Source: Miniimonas arenae (lineage in GTDB: Bacteria > Actinomycetota > Actinomycetes > Actinomycetales > Beutenbergiaceae). Taken from it: a stretch of DNA of 64,000 bases. Position numbers and translations under genes: made by a program. Positions within the stretch are counted from its first letter, which is position 1. Every line of letters begins with the position of its first letter. The stretch lies in assembly GCF_006351005.1 (NCBI RefSeq), contig NZ_VENP01000004.1:40101-104100 (forward strand), written 5' to 3'. The notes beneath the pieces are model-generated. The model worked only from the letters and a program-made list of their open reading frames with translations. It was not told the DNA's origin and did not search any database. This document shows, in pieces, positions 35,129 to 43,006 of this stretch.

Positions 35129-36979
35129 GTGGCCGGCCAGGGAGACGTCGTCGCGGGGTACACCCTCGTGCGCCGCCTCGGCTCGGGCGGCATGGGAACG
35201 GTGTGGGAGGCGCGCGACGGCGCGGGCGTCGTCGTCGCGCTCAAGCTGCTGCACCCCGGGGTGAACGCCGACCCCGACTCGCGCGCCCGGCTCGCGCGCG
35301 AGGTCGCGAACCTGCACCGGCTCAAGGGCGCCCGCGTCTCGCGCGTGCTGGACGCCGAGATCGACGACGAGGTCGCGTTCATCGCGACCGAGCTCGTCGA
35401 CGGCATCAGCCTCGAGGAGTCCGTGGCGAGCGAGGGCGCGTTCGACCCGGTCGACCTGCACCCGCTCGCGGTCGGCCTCGCCGACGCGGTGCGCGGCGTG
35501 CACGCCGTCGGGCTGCTGCACCGCGACATCAAGCCCGGCAACGTCATGGTCACCTACGACGGGCCCGTGCTCATCGACTTCGGGATCGCCCAGCTGCTCG
35601 ACGACGCGCGGCTCACCCACACCGGGTTCGTCACCGGCACGCCCGGCTACCTCGACCCCGCCTCCATCGCCGGCGGCGCCCCCGACCGCGCGGGCGACTG
35701 GTACGGCTGGGCGGCCGTGCTGCTGTTCGCGGCGACCGGCCGGCCCCCGTTCGGGCGCGGCCGGATGGAGGCGGTGATCGCCCGGATGACCTCCGGCGCC
35801 CCGGACGTCGAGGGGCTCGACCCGGGGGTGGCCGCGGCGTTCCGCGCGGCGCTCGCGGTCGAGCCCGCCGCACGGCCGGACCCCCAGGCGCTGCTCGACG
35901 TGCTCGAGCTCAGCGCGGAGGGGCTGCCCACGCTGCCGCCGCAGGCCACCGTGGTCGTCCCGGCGGTTCCGCCGCGCCTGACGGCGAGGCTTGCGGTCGG
36001 GCCGACGGGCTCGCCTGCGCAGGGGTCGGCTGAGCCCGCCGAGCCGGCTGAGGCCGCCGGATCGACCGGAGCGGCTGGAGCGGCTGCGCCGGTCGAGCCC
36101 ACGGCCGGCGGGGTCTGGGCCCGGGTGCGGGCCCGACGGTCCGGCGCGGCCTCGGGCGGGACCGCGGCCGGTGCCACGACGGGCGGGGCACCGGGCGCGA
36201 GCGGCCCGGGAGGCGGAGCGGCGGGCCAGGCGACGGCCGCGACCGTGAGCTATCCGCCCCGTCCGCTCGGACGCGCCGAGCCCGCGGCCGCCTCGCCGTC
36301 ATCGGTCCCCGAGACCACACTGCCGCTGGCGCCGGACCCGCGCGCCGGCGGGTACGGCGCGCAGCCCGGGCTCGCGCCCGCGGCGCCGCCGCCCTGGGCC
36401 GCACCACCGCCGCCCCGCGCGGGACTCGTCACGCTCTCGGGTGCCGCGGCCGCGGCCCTCGCGTCGCGCTGGCCGGGACTCGCGGTGGTCACCACCGCGG
36501 GGGCGTTCGTGCTGCTCACCACGCTCGGACTGATGGAGCGCCGCACACGACGGCGGCGACTGGCCGCGGGGCCGCGGCGCTCGGACGGCTGGGTGGCCGC
36601 CGGGTGGGCGCTGCCGCTGCTCCCGCTCGGTGCCCTCACCGCGCTGCTGCCCCTGCTCATCGGCACGGTGGTCACGTCGAGCACGTGGTGGATCGGGACG
36701 ACCCTCGTGACGACGGACCTCGTCGGGAACGTGCCGGACGACCTCGGGCCGTTCGTCGCCCCGGTCGCGCTTGCCGCGGGCCTGACTGCGGCGTGGTGGG
36801 TCCCCGTGGCCCAGCCCACGCGGACCGGGGCGCGGGCGTTCTGGTGGGTCGCGGCGCCGGGCCCCACGGCGACGCGGGTGTGGGTGGCGCTGCTCGCCGT
36901 CGCCGTCGTCGTGCTGCTCGTGCTCGGGCTGGTCGGCGCGGCGAGCTGGTGGCCGCTGCCGACCCCGCCGCAGCCGTAG
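35129..36979 (+). CDS. Serine/threonine protein kinase with multi-pass C-terminal membrane domain
   Basis: The 616-residue protein has an N-terminal Hanks-type kinase: glycine loop GSGGMG (18-23), catalytic Lys39 (VALKLL), HRDIKPGN with Asp133, and DFG Asp150. The activation segment ends TGTPGYLDP, lacking the Glu of the usual APE/PE, which may affect stability. A Pro/Ala/Gly-rich disordered linker (about 265-435) joins it to a C-terminal region with four to five membrane helices. Most bacterial kinases of this class have one helix and a sensor (PASTA) domain outside. Here nearly all of the C-terminus is in the membrane. Substrates are unknown. Confidence 0.85.
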   Translation: MAGQGDVVAGYTLVRRLGSGGMGTVWEARDGAGVVVALKLLHPGVNADPDSRARLAREVANLHRLKGARVSRVLDAEIDDEVAFIATELVDGISLEESVASEGAFDPVDLHPLAVGLADAVRGVHAVGLLHRDIKPGNVMVTYDGPVLIDFGIAQLLDDARLTHTGFVTGTPGYLDPASIAGGAPDRAGDWYGWAAVLLFAATGRPPFGRGRMEAVIARMTSGAPDVEGLDPGVAAAFRAALAVEPAARPDPQALLDVLELSAEGLPTLPPQATVVVPAVPPRLTARLAVGPTGSPAQGSAEPAEPAEAAGSTGAAGAAAPVEPTAGGVWARVRARRSGAASGGTAAGATTGGAPGASGPGGGAAGQATAATVSYPPRPLGRAEPAAASPSSVPETTLPLAPDPRAGGYGAQPGLAPAAPPPWAAPPPPRAGLVTLSGAAAAALASRWPGLAVVTTAGAFVLLTTLGLMERRTRRRRLAAGPRRSDGWVAAGWALPLLPLGALTALLPLLIGTVVTSSTWWIGTTLVTTDLVGNVPDDLGPFVAPVALAAGLTAAWWVPVAQPTRTGARAFWWVAAPGPTATRVWVALLAVAVVVLLVLGLVGAASWWPLPTPPQP

Positions 36980-36983
36980 CGCG

Positions 36984-37014
36984 CGCCCTCGCGCCTGTGC
37001 CGCCCGCGAGGGCG
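36984..37014. terminator. Hairpin between the converging kinase and trkA genes
   Basis: Arms CGCCCTCGC and GCGAGGGCG around a 13-nt loop, directly after the kinase stop. It could terminate either converging gene. Confidence 0.5.
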
Positions 37015-37066
37015 AGCGGGCGCGCGAAGCTGCTGCTCGCCGTCGGGCCCCGGGCGCGCACGCCGC

Positions 37067-37756
37067 CTACGGGCGAGCGGCGAACCGTTCGAGCAGCGTG
37101 GCGTCGCCCGAGACGATGAGCACGTCCTCGGCGTCGATCCGGGTGTCGTCGAGCGCGTACTGGAACGGCACGCCGGGCGCCTTGACCCCGATGATCGTCA
37201 CGCCGTAGCGCTTGCGCACCGCAGCCTGCGCCACCGTGAACCCGTGCAGCTCGCGCGGCGGGCGCATCTTGACGATCGCGAAGCCGTCCTCCATCTCGAT
37301 GAAGTCGAGCATCTTGCCCGAGACGAGGTGCGCGACGCGCTGCCCGGCGTCGTACTCGGGGTAGACCACGTGGTGCGCGCCGATGCGGCGCAGGATCCGC
37401 CCGTGCGCGGCAGAGATCGCCTTGGCCCAGATCTGCGGGATCTCCAGGTCCACGAGGTTGCCGGTGATGAGGACGCTCGCCTCGAGTGCGGTGCCGACGC
37501 CGACGACGACGGTGTGGAACTCGCGCGCCCCGAGCTGCTCGAGCGCCTCGGGGTTGGTCGCGTCGGCCTCGACGAGCGGCAGCCGGCCCGACCAGGTGCG
37601 GATGAGGTCGGGGTCGCGCTCGACGGCGAGCACGCGGCGGTCCAGGGAGTCCAGCGTCGTGGCGAGGGCGCTGCCGAACCGGCCCAGCCCCACCACGAGG
37701 ACCGCCTCGGGGTCCACCTCCTGGCGCTTGCGGGGGGTCTCGGGCTGGTACGGCAT
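37067..37756 (-). CDS. trkA: Potassium channel regulatory subunit TrkA/KtrA
   Basis: The 229-residue cytoplasmic RCK protein has a Rossmann domain (VLVVGLGRFGSALATTL, VEADATNPEALEQLGA, VVVGVGTALEASVLI) and a C-terminal TrkA-C domain with GVTIIGVKAPG. It binds nucleotides and gates the TrkH/KtrB potassium channel. I chose ATG 37756, one base after the trkH stop; a TTG at 37765 would overlap trkH by eight bases. The two form an operon in the order trkH-trkA. Confidence 0.92.
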   Translation of the reverse strand: MPYQPETPRKRQEVDPEAVLVVGLGRFGSALATTLDSLDRRVLAVERDPDLIRTWSGRLPLVEADATNPEALEQLGAREFHTVVVGVGTALEASVLITGNLVDLEIPQIWAKAISAAHGRILRRIGAHHVVYPEYDAGQRVAHLVSGKMLDFIEMEDGFAIVKMRPPRELHGFTVAQAAVRKRYGVTIIGVKAPGVPFQYALDDTRIDAEDVLIVSGDATLLERFAARP

Positions 37757-37757
37757 G

Positions 37758-39128
37758 TCAGCCAATGATCGGCCTCTCTTCGGGCAGCCGGATGACCCGG
37801 CGGCGGTTGCGCAGGGCGAGGGCGGCGGCGAGCGTCATCGTGCCGGTGCGGCCGAAGAACATCAACACTGCCAGGGTGACCTGGGCACCCTCGGGGAGCG
37901 TGTGCGTGATGCCGGTGGACAGTCCGCAGGTCGCGAACGCGGAGATCACCTCGAACAGGATGACGTCGAGGGTGAGGTCGGTCATCGTGAGCAGGAGCAG
38001 GGTCGCGATCCCGACCAGCGTCGCGCCGATGAACGCGACCGCGACGGCGAGCCGCAGCGTCGGTGGGTCGATGCGCCGGCCGAACGCCTCGACGTCGCGA
38101 TCGCCGCGGGCCTCGGCGACGATCGCGAGCACCATCACGGCGAGCGTCGTCACCTTGATGCCGCCCGCCGTCGACGCGCTGCCGCCGCCGACGAACATGA
38201 GGGCGTCGGTGAGGAACCAGGTCGCCTCGCGCATGTCGCCGATCGGGACGGTGGAGAACCCCGACGAGCGCGGCGTCACCCCGGCGACCAGCGAGGCGAG
38301 GATGCGGTCGCCGACGGGCAGGAGGCCGAAGGTCTTCGTGTTGAACCACTCGAACGCGCCGATGAACAGGGTGCCGAGCGCGACCAGCAGCGCGCTGGTG
38401 ACGACGGTGAGGCGCGTGTGCAGCGCGACGCGGTGCAGCGAGTGGCGGTTCACCCACACGTTGAGGATCACGGGGAAGCCGATCGCCCCGACGAACGTGC
38501 CGACCACGATCGGCAGGCACATCCACCAGTCCCCCACGTAGGGGTACATGCCCTCCGGCATGATGACGAACCCGGCGTTGTTGAAGATCGAGACCGCGAG
38601 GAACACGGCCTCCCACGCCGAGCGACCGACCGGGACGCCGAGCGTGAGGAACCGCGGGAAAAGGATGAGCGCGAGGGCCACCTCGAGCGTCACCGAGGCG
38701 ACGATGACGGCGCGGATGAGCCCCCCGACCTCGCCGAGCCGGTTCGTCTTCGTCTCGCTCGCGGTGAGCAGCCGCTGGGTCAGGCCGATCCGCCGCGACA
38801 CGGCGAGGCCGAGGATCGAGGCGAGCGTCATCACGCCGAGGCCGCCCACCTTGATCGCCACGAGGATGACCGCCTGCCCGAACGGCGACCAGAACGTCGC
38901 GGTGTCGACCACCGTGAGTCCCGTGACGCACACCGCGGACGTCGCGGTGAAGAACGCCTCGACGAGCGTCGGGCGCTCGCCCGAGGCGGTCGCGGCCGGT
39001 TGGAACAGCAGCAGCGTGACGACGGCGACCACGGTGGCGAAGACGGCGACGGCGAGCCGCGCCGGCGAGCGCCGGGCGATGCGGTCGACGAGGTCGCGTG
39101 CGGCGACCATGGGGGTGGGCAGCTCCAT
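37758..39128 (-). CDS. trkH: Potassium uptake channel TrkH/KtrB
   Basis: The 456-residue membrane protein has the four pore-loop repeats of the SKT superfamily, with selectivity Gly residues in TSAVCVTGLTVVD, FNNAGFVIMPEG, TPRSSGFSTVPIG and FATCGLSTGITH. About eight to ten helices surround them. With TrkA it takes up K+. It starts three bases after the TetR stop, so the three genes may be one transcript (tetR-trkH-trkA). Confidence 0.93.
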   Translation of the reverse strand: MELPTPMVAARDLVDRIARRSPARLAVAVFATVVAVVTLLLFQPAATASGERPTLVEAFFTATSAVCVTGLTVVDTATFWSPFGQAVILVAIKVGGLGVMTLASILGLAVSRRIGLTQRLLTASETKTNRLGEVGGLIRAVIVASVTLEVALALILFPRFLTLGVPVGRSAWEAVFLAVSIFNNAGFVIMPEGMYPYVGDWWMCLPIVVGTFVGAIGFPVILNVWVNRHSLHRVALHTRLTVVTSALLVALGTLFIGAFEWFNTKTFGLLPVGDRILASLVAGVTPRSSGFSTVPIGDMREATWFLTDALMFVGGGSASTAGGIKVTTLAVMVLAIVAEARGDRDVEAFGRRIDPPTLRLAVAVAFIGATLVGIATLLLLTMTDLTLDVILFEVISAFATCGLSTGITHTLPEGAQVTLAVLMFFGRTGTMTLAAALALRNRRRVIRLPEERPIIG

Positions 39129-39131
39129 GGC

Positions 39132-39755
39132 TCACCGCCCCCAGTCGCCGAGCGCGCCCTGCAGCGCGCCGAGCGCGACGGTGACGATGCTGGCGCGCTC
39201 CTCCTCGGGGCGGCCGCGGCGCACCCAGTCGCGCGAGAGCCCGTCGACCTGCGCGACGTGCCCGGCGAGCGCGTAGTGCCGCTCGGGCCGGGGGTCCGGG
39301 AGCAGCAGCTCGGCGAGGAGGTCGAGCCGCCGCTGGCGCGCCGCCTCGCGGATGGCCACGCCGCCCGGCGGCTCGGCGCCCACGCCGTCGAGGCCGCCCG
39401 CCCACGCGGCGGGGTATTTCGCGACGTGGTCCAGGTGGGCGAGCACGACGGCGCGCACCTGGTCGCGCGCGGAGGCGTCGCGGCCGAGTGCGGCCACCGC
39501 GGCCTCGGCCGCGTCGCCGAGGTGCCCGAGCCGTGCGCCGACGGCGCCGGCGTACAGGTCGGCCTTGGAGGGGAAGTAGTGGTAGACGAGCGCCTCGGAG
39601 GTGCCCGCGGCCCGAGCGACGTCGGCGACCGCGACGCGGTCGAAGGACTCCTGGTCGAACGCCGCTGCTGCTGCTGCCACGATGCCGGCGCGTCGTTCCT
39701 CGGGGGCGAGGCGCCGACGGCGTTCCCCGGGCCCGTCCGTCACGTCGCTCACCAT
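39132..39755 (-). CDS. TetR-family regulator
   Basis: The 207-residue protein has an N-terminal helix-turn-helix, RVAVADVARAAGTSEALVYHYFPSKADLYAGAV, and a variable helical ligand domain. I start at ATG 39755 (MVSDVTDG). A longer frame from TTG 39803 would run through the operator region. It faces the GH13 gene across 106 bp holding two similar palindromes, and so probably represses that gene and itself. trkH and trkA follow closely, so they may share its control. Confidence 0.85.
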   Translation of the reverse strand: MVSDVTDGPGERRRRLAPEERRAGIVAAAAAAFDQESFDRVAVADVARAAGTSEALVYHYFPSKADLYAGAVGARLGHLGDAAEAAVAALGRDASARDQVRAVVLAHLDHVAKYPAAWAGGLDGVGAEPPGGVAIREAARQRRLDLLAELLLPDPRPERHYALAGHVAQVDGLSRDWVRRGRPEEERASIVTVALGALQGALGDWGR

Positions 39756-39787
39756 AGACCGTGTGTCGCGCGCGCTCCCACCCCCTT

Positions 39788-39838
39788 GTTGAGTCTGGCT
39801 CAACGAGGTATCGTGAGCGTCGTTGAGTCAGGCTCAGT
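39788..39838. promoter_or_regulatory. Two TetR operator palindromes between tetR and the GH13 gene
   Basis: Site 1 GTTGAGTCTGGCTCAAC (39788-39804) and site 2 GTTGAGTCAGGCTCAGT (39822-39838) share TTGAGTC-N-GGCTCA and are 34 bp apart. Each has 5-6 bp inverted arms. They lie between the divergent starts and are the natural target of the adjacent TetR protein. Confidence 0.75.
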
Positions 39839-39861
39839 AAGCGCTCGGTAAGGAGAAGGCG

Positions 39862-41133
39862 ATGTCGTGGATCGATCACGCCCTGTGGTGGCAGGTCTAC
39901 CCGCTCGGGATCGACGGACGGGACGTGCGGGGGCCCCACGTGCCCGCGGGCCCGGGGGAGGGGCTCGCGCACGTCGCCCGGTACCTGGACCACGTCGTGG
40001 AGCTCGGGCTCAACGGCCTCGCGCTCGGGCCCGTGTTCGCCTCCGCGACGCACGGCTACGACACCCTCGACCATCTCGCGATCGACCCGCGGCTGGGTAC
40101 CCGCGCCGACTTCGACGCGCTCGTGGCGGCGTGCCGCGACCGCGGTGTGCGGCTCCTGCTCGACGGCGTCTTCAACCACGTCTCGCGCGAGCACCCGCTG
40201 GCCCGCCGTGCGCTGGCCGAGGGTCCCGACGGCGAGGTCGCCGGCTGGTTCCGGATCGACTGGGACGCGCCGGACGGCCCGAGGTTCGCCGACTTCGAGG
40301 GCCACGGCTCGCTCGTCGCGCTCGACCACTCCAGCCCGGCGGTGCAGGACTACGTCGCCGAGGTCATGATGCACTGGCTCGATGCGGGCGCCGACGGCTG
40401 GCGGCTGGACGCGGCCTACGCCGTCGACCCCGCGTTCTGGGCGGCGGTGCTGCCCCGGGTGCGCGCGGCGCACCCGGACGCGTGGATCGTCGGGGAGATG
40501 ATCCACGGCGACTACGCGGCGTACGTGCGCGACTCCGGCATCGACTCCGTCACGGAGTACGAGCTGTGGAAGGCGACCTGGTCCTCGCTCGCCTCGCGCA
40601 ACCCGCACGAGCTGGACTGGACGCTGCGCCGGCACGACGCGCTGCTGGACTCCTTCGTCCCCGCGACGTTCGTGGGCAACCACGACGTCACGCGGATCGC
40701 CTCCCAGGTCGGCTCCGACGGCGCCGCCGTCGCGGCCGCCGTGCTGATGACGCTTGGTGGCGTGCCGACCGTGTACTACGGCGACGAGCTCGGCTGGCGC
40801 GGCGTCAAGGAGGACCGCCTCGGCGGTGACGACGCGGTGCGGCCCGCGCTGCCCGCCGACCCGGCCTACCTGCCGGGCGTCGCGGGCTCCGACCCGATGC
40901 TCTGGCGCGCCTACCACGCGCTCGTCGCGCTGCGCCGGCGGCACCCGTGGCTCGTGCGTGCGCGCACGCAGGTGCTCGACGTTGCCGCCGACCGGCTCGT
41001 CTACCGCAGCGCGGCGGACGGCGGCGCGCTCGACGTCGAGCTCACGCTCACCGGCGAGGGTGGCGTCACCGCGAGCGTGCGCACGCCCGACGGCGAGGAG
41101 CTCGTCCGCGTGGGGACGCACGGGTCGGTCTGA
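39862..41133 (+). CDS. Alpha-amylase family (GH13) glycosidase, intracellular
   Basis: The 423-residue enzyme has the GH13 catalytic regions: DGVFNH, GWRLDAAY with nucleophile Asp183, the acid Glu212 in GEMIHG, and GNHD with Asp275. It has no signal peptide and a minimal C-domain. That points to a cytoplasmic enzyme acting on short maltose-type or similar glucosides, not on starch outside the cell. The exact substrate cannot be told. AAGGAG precedes its ATG. Regulation is by the divergent TetR protein. Confidence 0.88.
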   Translation: MSWIDHALWWQVYPLGIDGRDVRGPHVPAGPGEGLAHVARYLDHVVELGLNGLALGPVFASATHGYDTLDHLAIDPRLGTRADFDALVAACRDRGVRLLLDGVFNHVSREHPLARRALAEGPDGEVAGWFRIDWDAPDGPRFADFEGHGSLVALDHSSPAVQDYVAEVMMHWLDAGADGWRLDAAYAVDPAFWAAVLPRVRAAHPDAWIVGEMIHGDYAAYVRDSGIDSVTEYELWKATWSSLASRNPHELDWTLRRHDALLDSFVPATFVGNHDVTRIASQVGSDGAAVAAAVLMTLGGVPTVYYGDELGWRGVKEDRLGGDDAVRPALPADPAYLPGVAGSDPMLWRAYHALVALRRRHPWLVRARTQVLDVAADRLVYRSAADGGALDVELTLTGEGGVTASVRTPDGEELVRVGTHGSV

Positions 41134-41498
41134 CGCCGGTTCGGATGCGGCTGGTCGGCCGACGCCAGACGACGCCAGACGACGCCAGACGACCCCGGCC
41201 GACGCCGGCCGACCCCAGCCGACGCCAGCGATGTGTGCCGGTTAGTGCGGTGGAGCCAGCGATGTGTCCCGGTCGAGCGGGCGGACCCAGCGATTCGTGC
41301 CGGGTGGGCGTCGAAAGCCGCTACGAATCGCTGGCATCGCGCGTGGGTGCGGCACAGATCGCTGGCATCGCGCGTGGGTGCGGCACAGATCGCTGACATC
41401 GCGCGCCGTGCGCCGGCCCGGAGCTCCCGCCGGCCGAAGCGCCCTTCCCGGGCCTGGGTGCGCACTAGGGTGAGCGCGTCGGACAGGGAGGTGAGGAC
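41134..41498. repeat. Repeat-filled intergenic region: 10-bp tandem units, dispersed 20-mer, 31-bp tandem units
   Basis: There is no gene in this stretch. Bases 41161-41230 are seven 10-mers (GACGCCAGAC three times, then variants with CCCC/CCGG). CCAGCGATGTGTGCCGG-type words occur at 41225-41241, 41256-41272 and 41287-41303. In the opposite orientation, CACAGATCGCTGGCATCGCG-type units repeat with a 31-bp period from about 41320 to 41400. These words match the 20-mers at 26001-26055. A TAGGGT -10 (41466-41471) and AGGGAGGTGAGG ribosome site end the region. Confidence 0.7.
41466..41471 (+). promoter_or_regulatory. -10 element TAGGGT before the deacetylase gene
   Basis: TAGGGT fits TANNNT and would start transcription about 20 nt before the GTG at 41499. 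Unlike the leaderless genes, this one has a clear AGGGAGG ribosome site. Confidence 0.5.
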
Positions 41499-42695
41499 GT
41501 GGCGGAGGCCCCCCGCGCTCACCGTGCCCCCGACGGGCCGACCGCGTTCGTGTGGTCCGACGACCTCCTCTGGTACGACTTCGGCCCCGGCCATCCGATG
41601 GCGCCCGTGCGGATCGAGCTCACCCGCGACCTCGTGCGCGCGCTCGCGCTGCCGGACGTCGTCGAGATCGGCGTCGAGGACGTCGACGACGACCTGCTCA
41701 CGCTGGTGCACGACCCCGCGTTCGTCGAGGCCGTCAAGGCCGGGGCGCGCGGCGAGCCCGACGAGGCCCGCGGCATCGGCACCGAGGACACCCCGATGTT
41801 CCCCGAGATGCACGCCGCCGCGGCGCGGACCGTCGGCTCCACGCTCGCGGCCGCGCGCTGGGTGTGGTCGGGAGCCGGGCCGCACGCCGTGAGCGTCGCG
41901 GGCGGGATGCACCACGCGATGCCGGACCGCGCGTCGGGGTTCTGCGTCTACAACGACGTCGCCGTCTCGATCCGCTGGCTGCTCGCGCAGGGCGCCGAGC
42001 GGGTGGCCTACGTCGACCTCGACGCGCACCACGGCGACGGCGTGGAGCGCGCATTCTGGGACGACCCCCGGGTCCTCACGATCTCGGTCCACGAGTCGGG
42101 CCTCACGCTGTTCCCCGGCACGGGATTCGCCTCCGACGTCGGCGGCAGCGGCGCGGAGGGCTACGCCGTGAACGTCGCGCTCCCGGCGCGCACGCGGGGG
42201 AACGCGTGGCTGCGCGCCGTCGAGGCGATCGTGGCCCCGCTCCTCGCGGAGTTCGCGCCCGACGTGCTCGTCAGCCAGCACGGCGCGGACTCCCACATGG
42301 GTGACCCGATGACGAACCTGCGCGTCAGCGTGGACCACCAGCTCGCCGCCGCCGCGCTCATGCGCGACCTCGCCTCCGCGCACGCCGGGAACCGGTGGAT
42401 CGCGACGGGCGGCGGGGGCTACACCGTCGTCGAGGTGGTGCCGCGGGTCTGGGCGGGGCTCACCGCGATCGCCGCCGGCGCCGCGCCCGACCTGGACGCC
42501 GAGCTGCCACGGGCCTGGGTCGAGGAGGTCGAGAGCCGGCTGCGGATCGCGGCGCCGCAGCACTGGAGCGACGGTCTCGCGGTGGAGCTCAAGCGGTTCG
42601 CCGAGGGGTACGACCCGGCCGACGACGTCGACCGCACGATCCTCGCCACCCGGACCGCGGTGTTTCCGCTGCACGGCCTGGACCCGAGCTGGTGA
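41499..42695 (+). CDS. acuC: Histone-deacetylase-like protein, AcuC type
   Basis: The 398-residue protein matches class I-like deacetylases: GGMHHAMPD with the catalytic His pair, VDLDAHHGDGVE with two zinc ligands, SQHGADSHMGDPM with the third Asp, and ATGGGGYTVVEVVPRVW with the Tyr region. Bacterial AcuC removes acetyl groups from lysines, for example of acetyl-CoA synthetase, to reactivate it. No acs or acetyltransferase gene lies nearby, so the target is open. The GTG start at 41499 is set by AGGGAGGTGAGG. Confidence 0.88.
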   Translation: MAEAPRAHRAPDGPTAFVWSDDLLWYDFGPGHPMAPVRIELTRDLVRALALPDVVEIGVEDVDDDLLTLVHDPAFVEAVKAGARGEPDEARGIGTEDTPMFPEMHAAAARTVGSTLAAARWVWSGAGPHAVSVAGGMHHAMPDRASGFCVYNDVAVSIRWLLAQGAERVAYVDLDAHHGDGVERAFWDDPRVLTISVHESGLTLFPGTGFASDVGGSGAEGYAVNVALPARTRGNAWLRAVEAIVAPLLAEFAPDVLVSQHGADSHMGDPMTNLRVSVDHQLAAAALMRDLASAHAGNRWIATGGGGYTVVEVVPRVWAGLTAIAAGAAPDLDAELPRAWVEEVESRLRIAAPQHWSDGLAVELKRFAEGYDPADDVDRTILATRTAVFPLHGLDPSW

Positions 42696-42716
42696 GCGCG
42701 CGGCTCGGCGCGGGAG

Positions 42717-42722
42717 TAGACT
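42717..42722 (+). promoter_or_regulatory. -10 element TAGACT of the bS22 gene
   Basis: TAGACT fits TANNNT and lies about 85 nt before the ATG at 42808, which has its own GAGGTGA ribosome site. The leader is unusually long for a 32-codon gene. Confidence 0.45.
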
Positions 42723-42807
42723 GTCCGGGATTTCGTTCCACGCGACGCTCATCGATGGGCTCCACGTCGCGGTGGAGACCCGATCCGATCAACGAGCGAG
42801 GTGAACC

Positions 42808-42906
42808 ATGGGTTCCGTCATCAAGAAGCGCCGCAAGCGGATGGCCAAGAAGAAGCACCGCAAGCTGCTGCGCAAGACGCGCCACCAGCGTCGCAACAAG
42901 AAGTGA
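42808..42906 (+). CDS. Small basic ribosomal protein bS22-like (AURKAIP1/COX24 domain)
   Basis: The 32-residue protein begins [20 protein letters not shown] and is almost entirely Lys and Arg. It matches the actinobacterial AURKAIP1/COX24-domain peptides. The mycobacterial one was found as protein bS22 in the small ribosomal subunit. ATG 42808 is preceded by GAGGTGA. Genes of this size are often missed in annotation. A strong hairpin terminator follows directly. Confidence 0.92.
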   Translation: MGSVIKKRRKRMAKKKHRKLLRKTRHQRRNKK

Positions 42907-42926
42907 GTCGCGTCCGCTGACGCGGT

Positions 42927-42960
42927 GAAGGGCCGCCACCCGATCGGGTGGCGGCCCTTC
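42927..42960 (+). terminator. Hairpin terminator after the bS22 gene
   Basis: A perfect inverted repeat, GAAGGGCCGCCACCCG and its complement with AT between (effective loop GATC), 20 bp after the stop. It also faces the converging minus-strand gene. Confidence 0.8.
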
Positions 42961-43006
42961 GTGCGTCCGGAGTGCCGGGACGCCCGTGGGCGCCCCGGCA
43001 CCGCCC

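Noticed and set aside
39756..39803. N-terminal extension of the TetR protein from TTG 39803
   Set aside because: The extension would be coded by the operator palindrome and has no ribosome site.
41320..41400. CRISPR array (31-bp period)
   Set aside because: The units are head to tail without spacers, only about three in number, and no cas gene is present.
42696..42807. tRNA or riboswitch in the leader of the bS22 gene
   Set aside because: No cloverleaf or known riboswitch core could be seen; it reads as a plain leader of about 80 nt.
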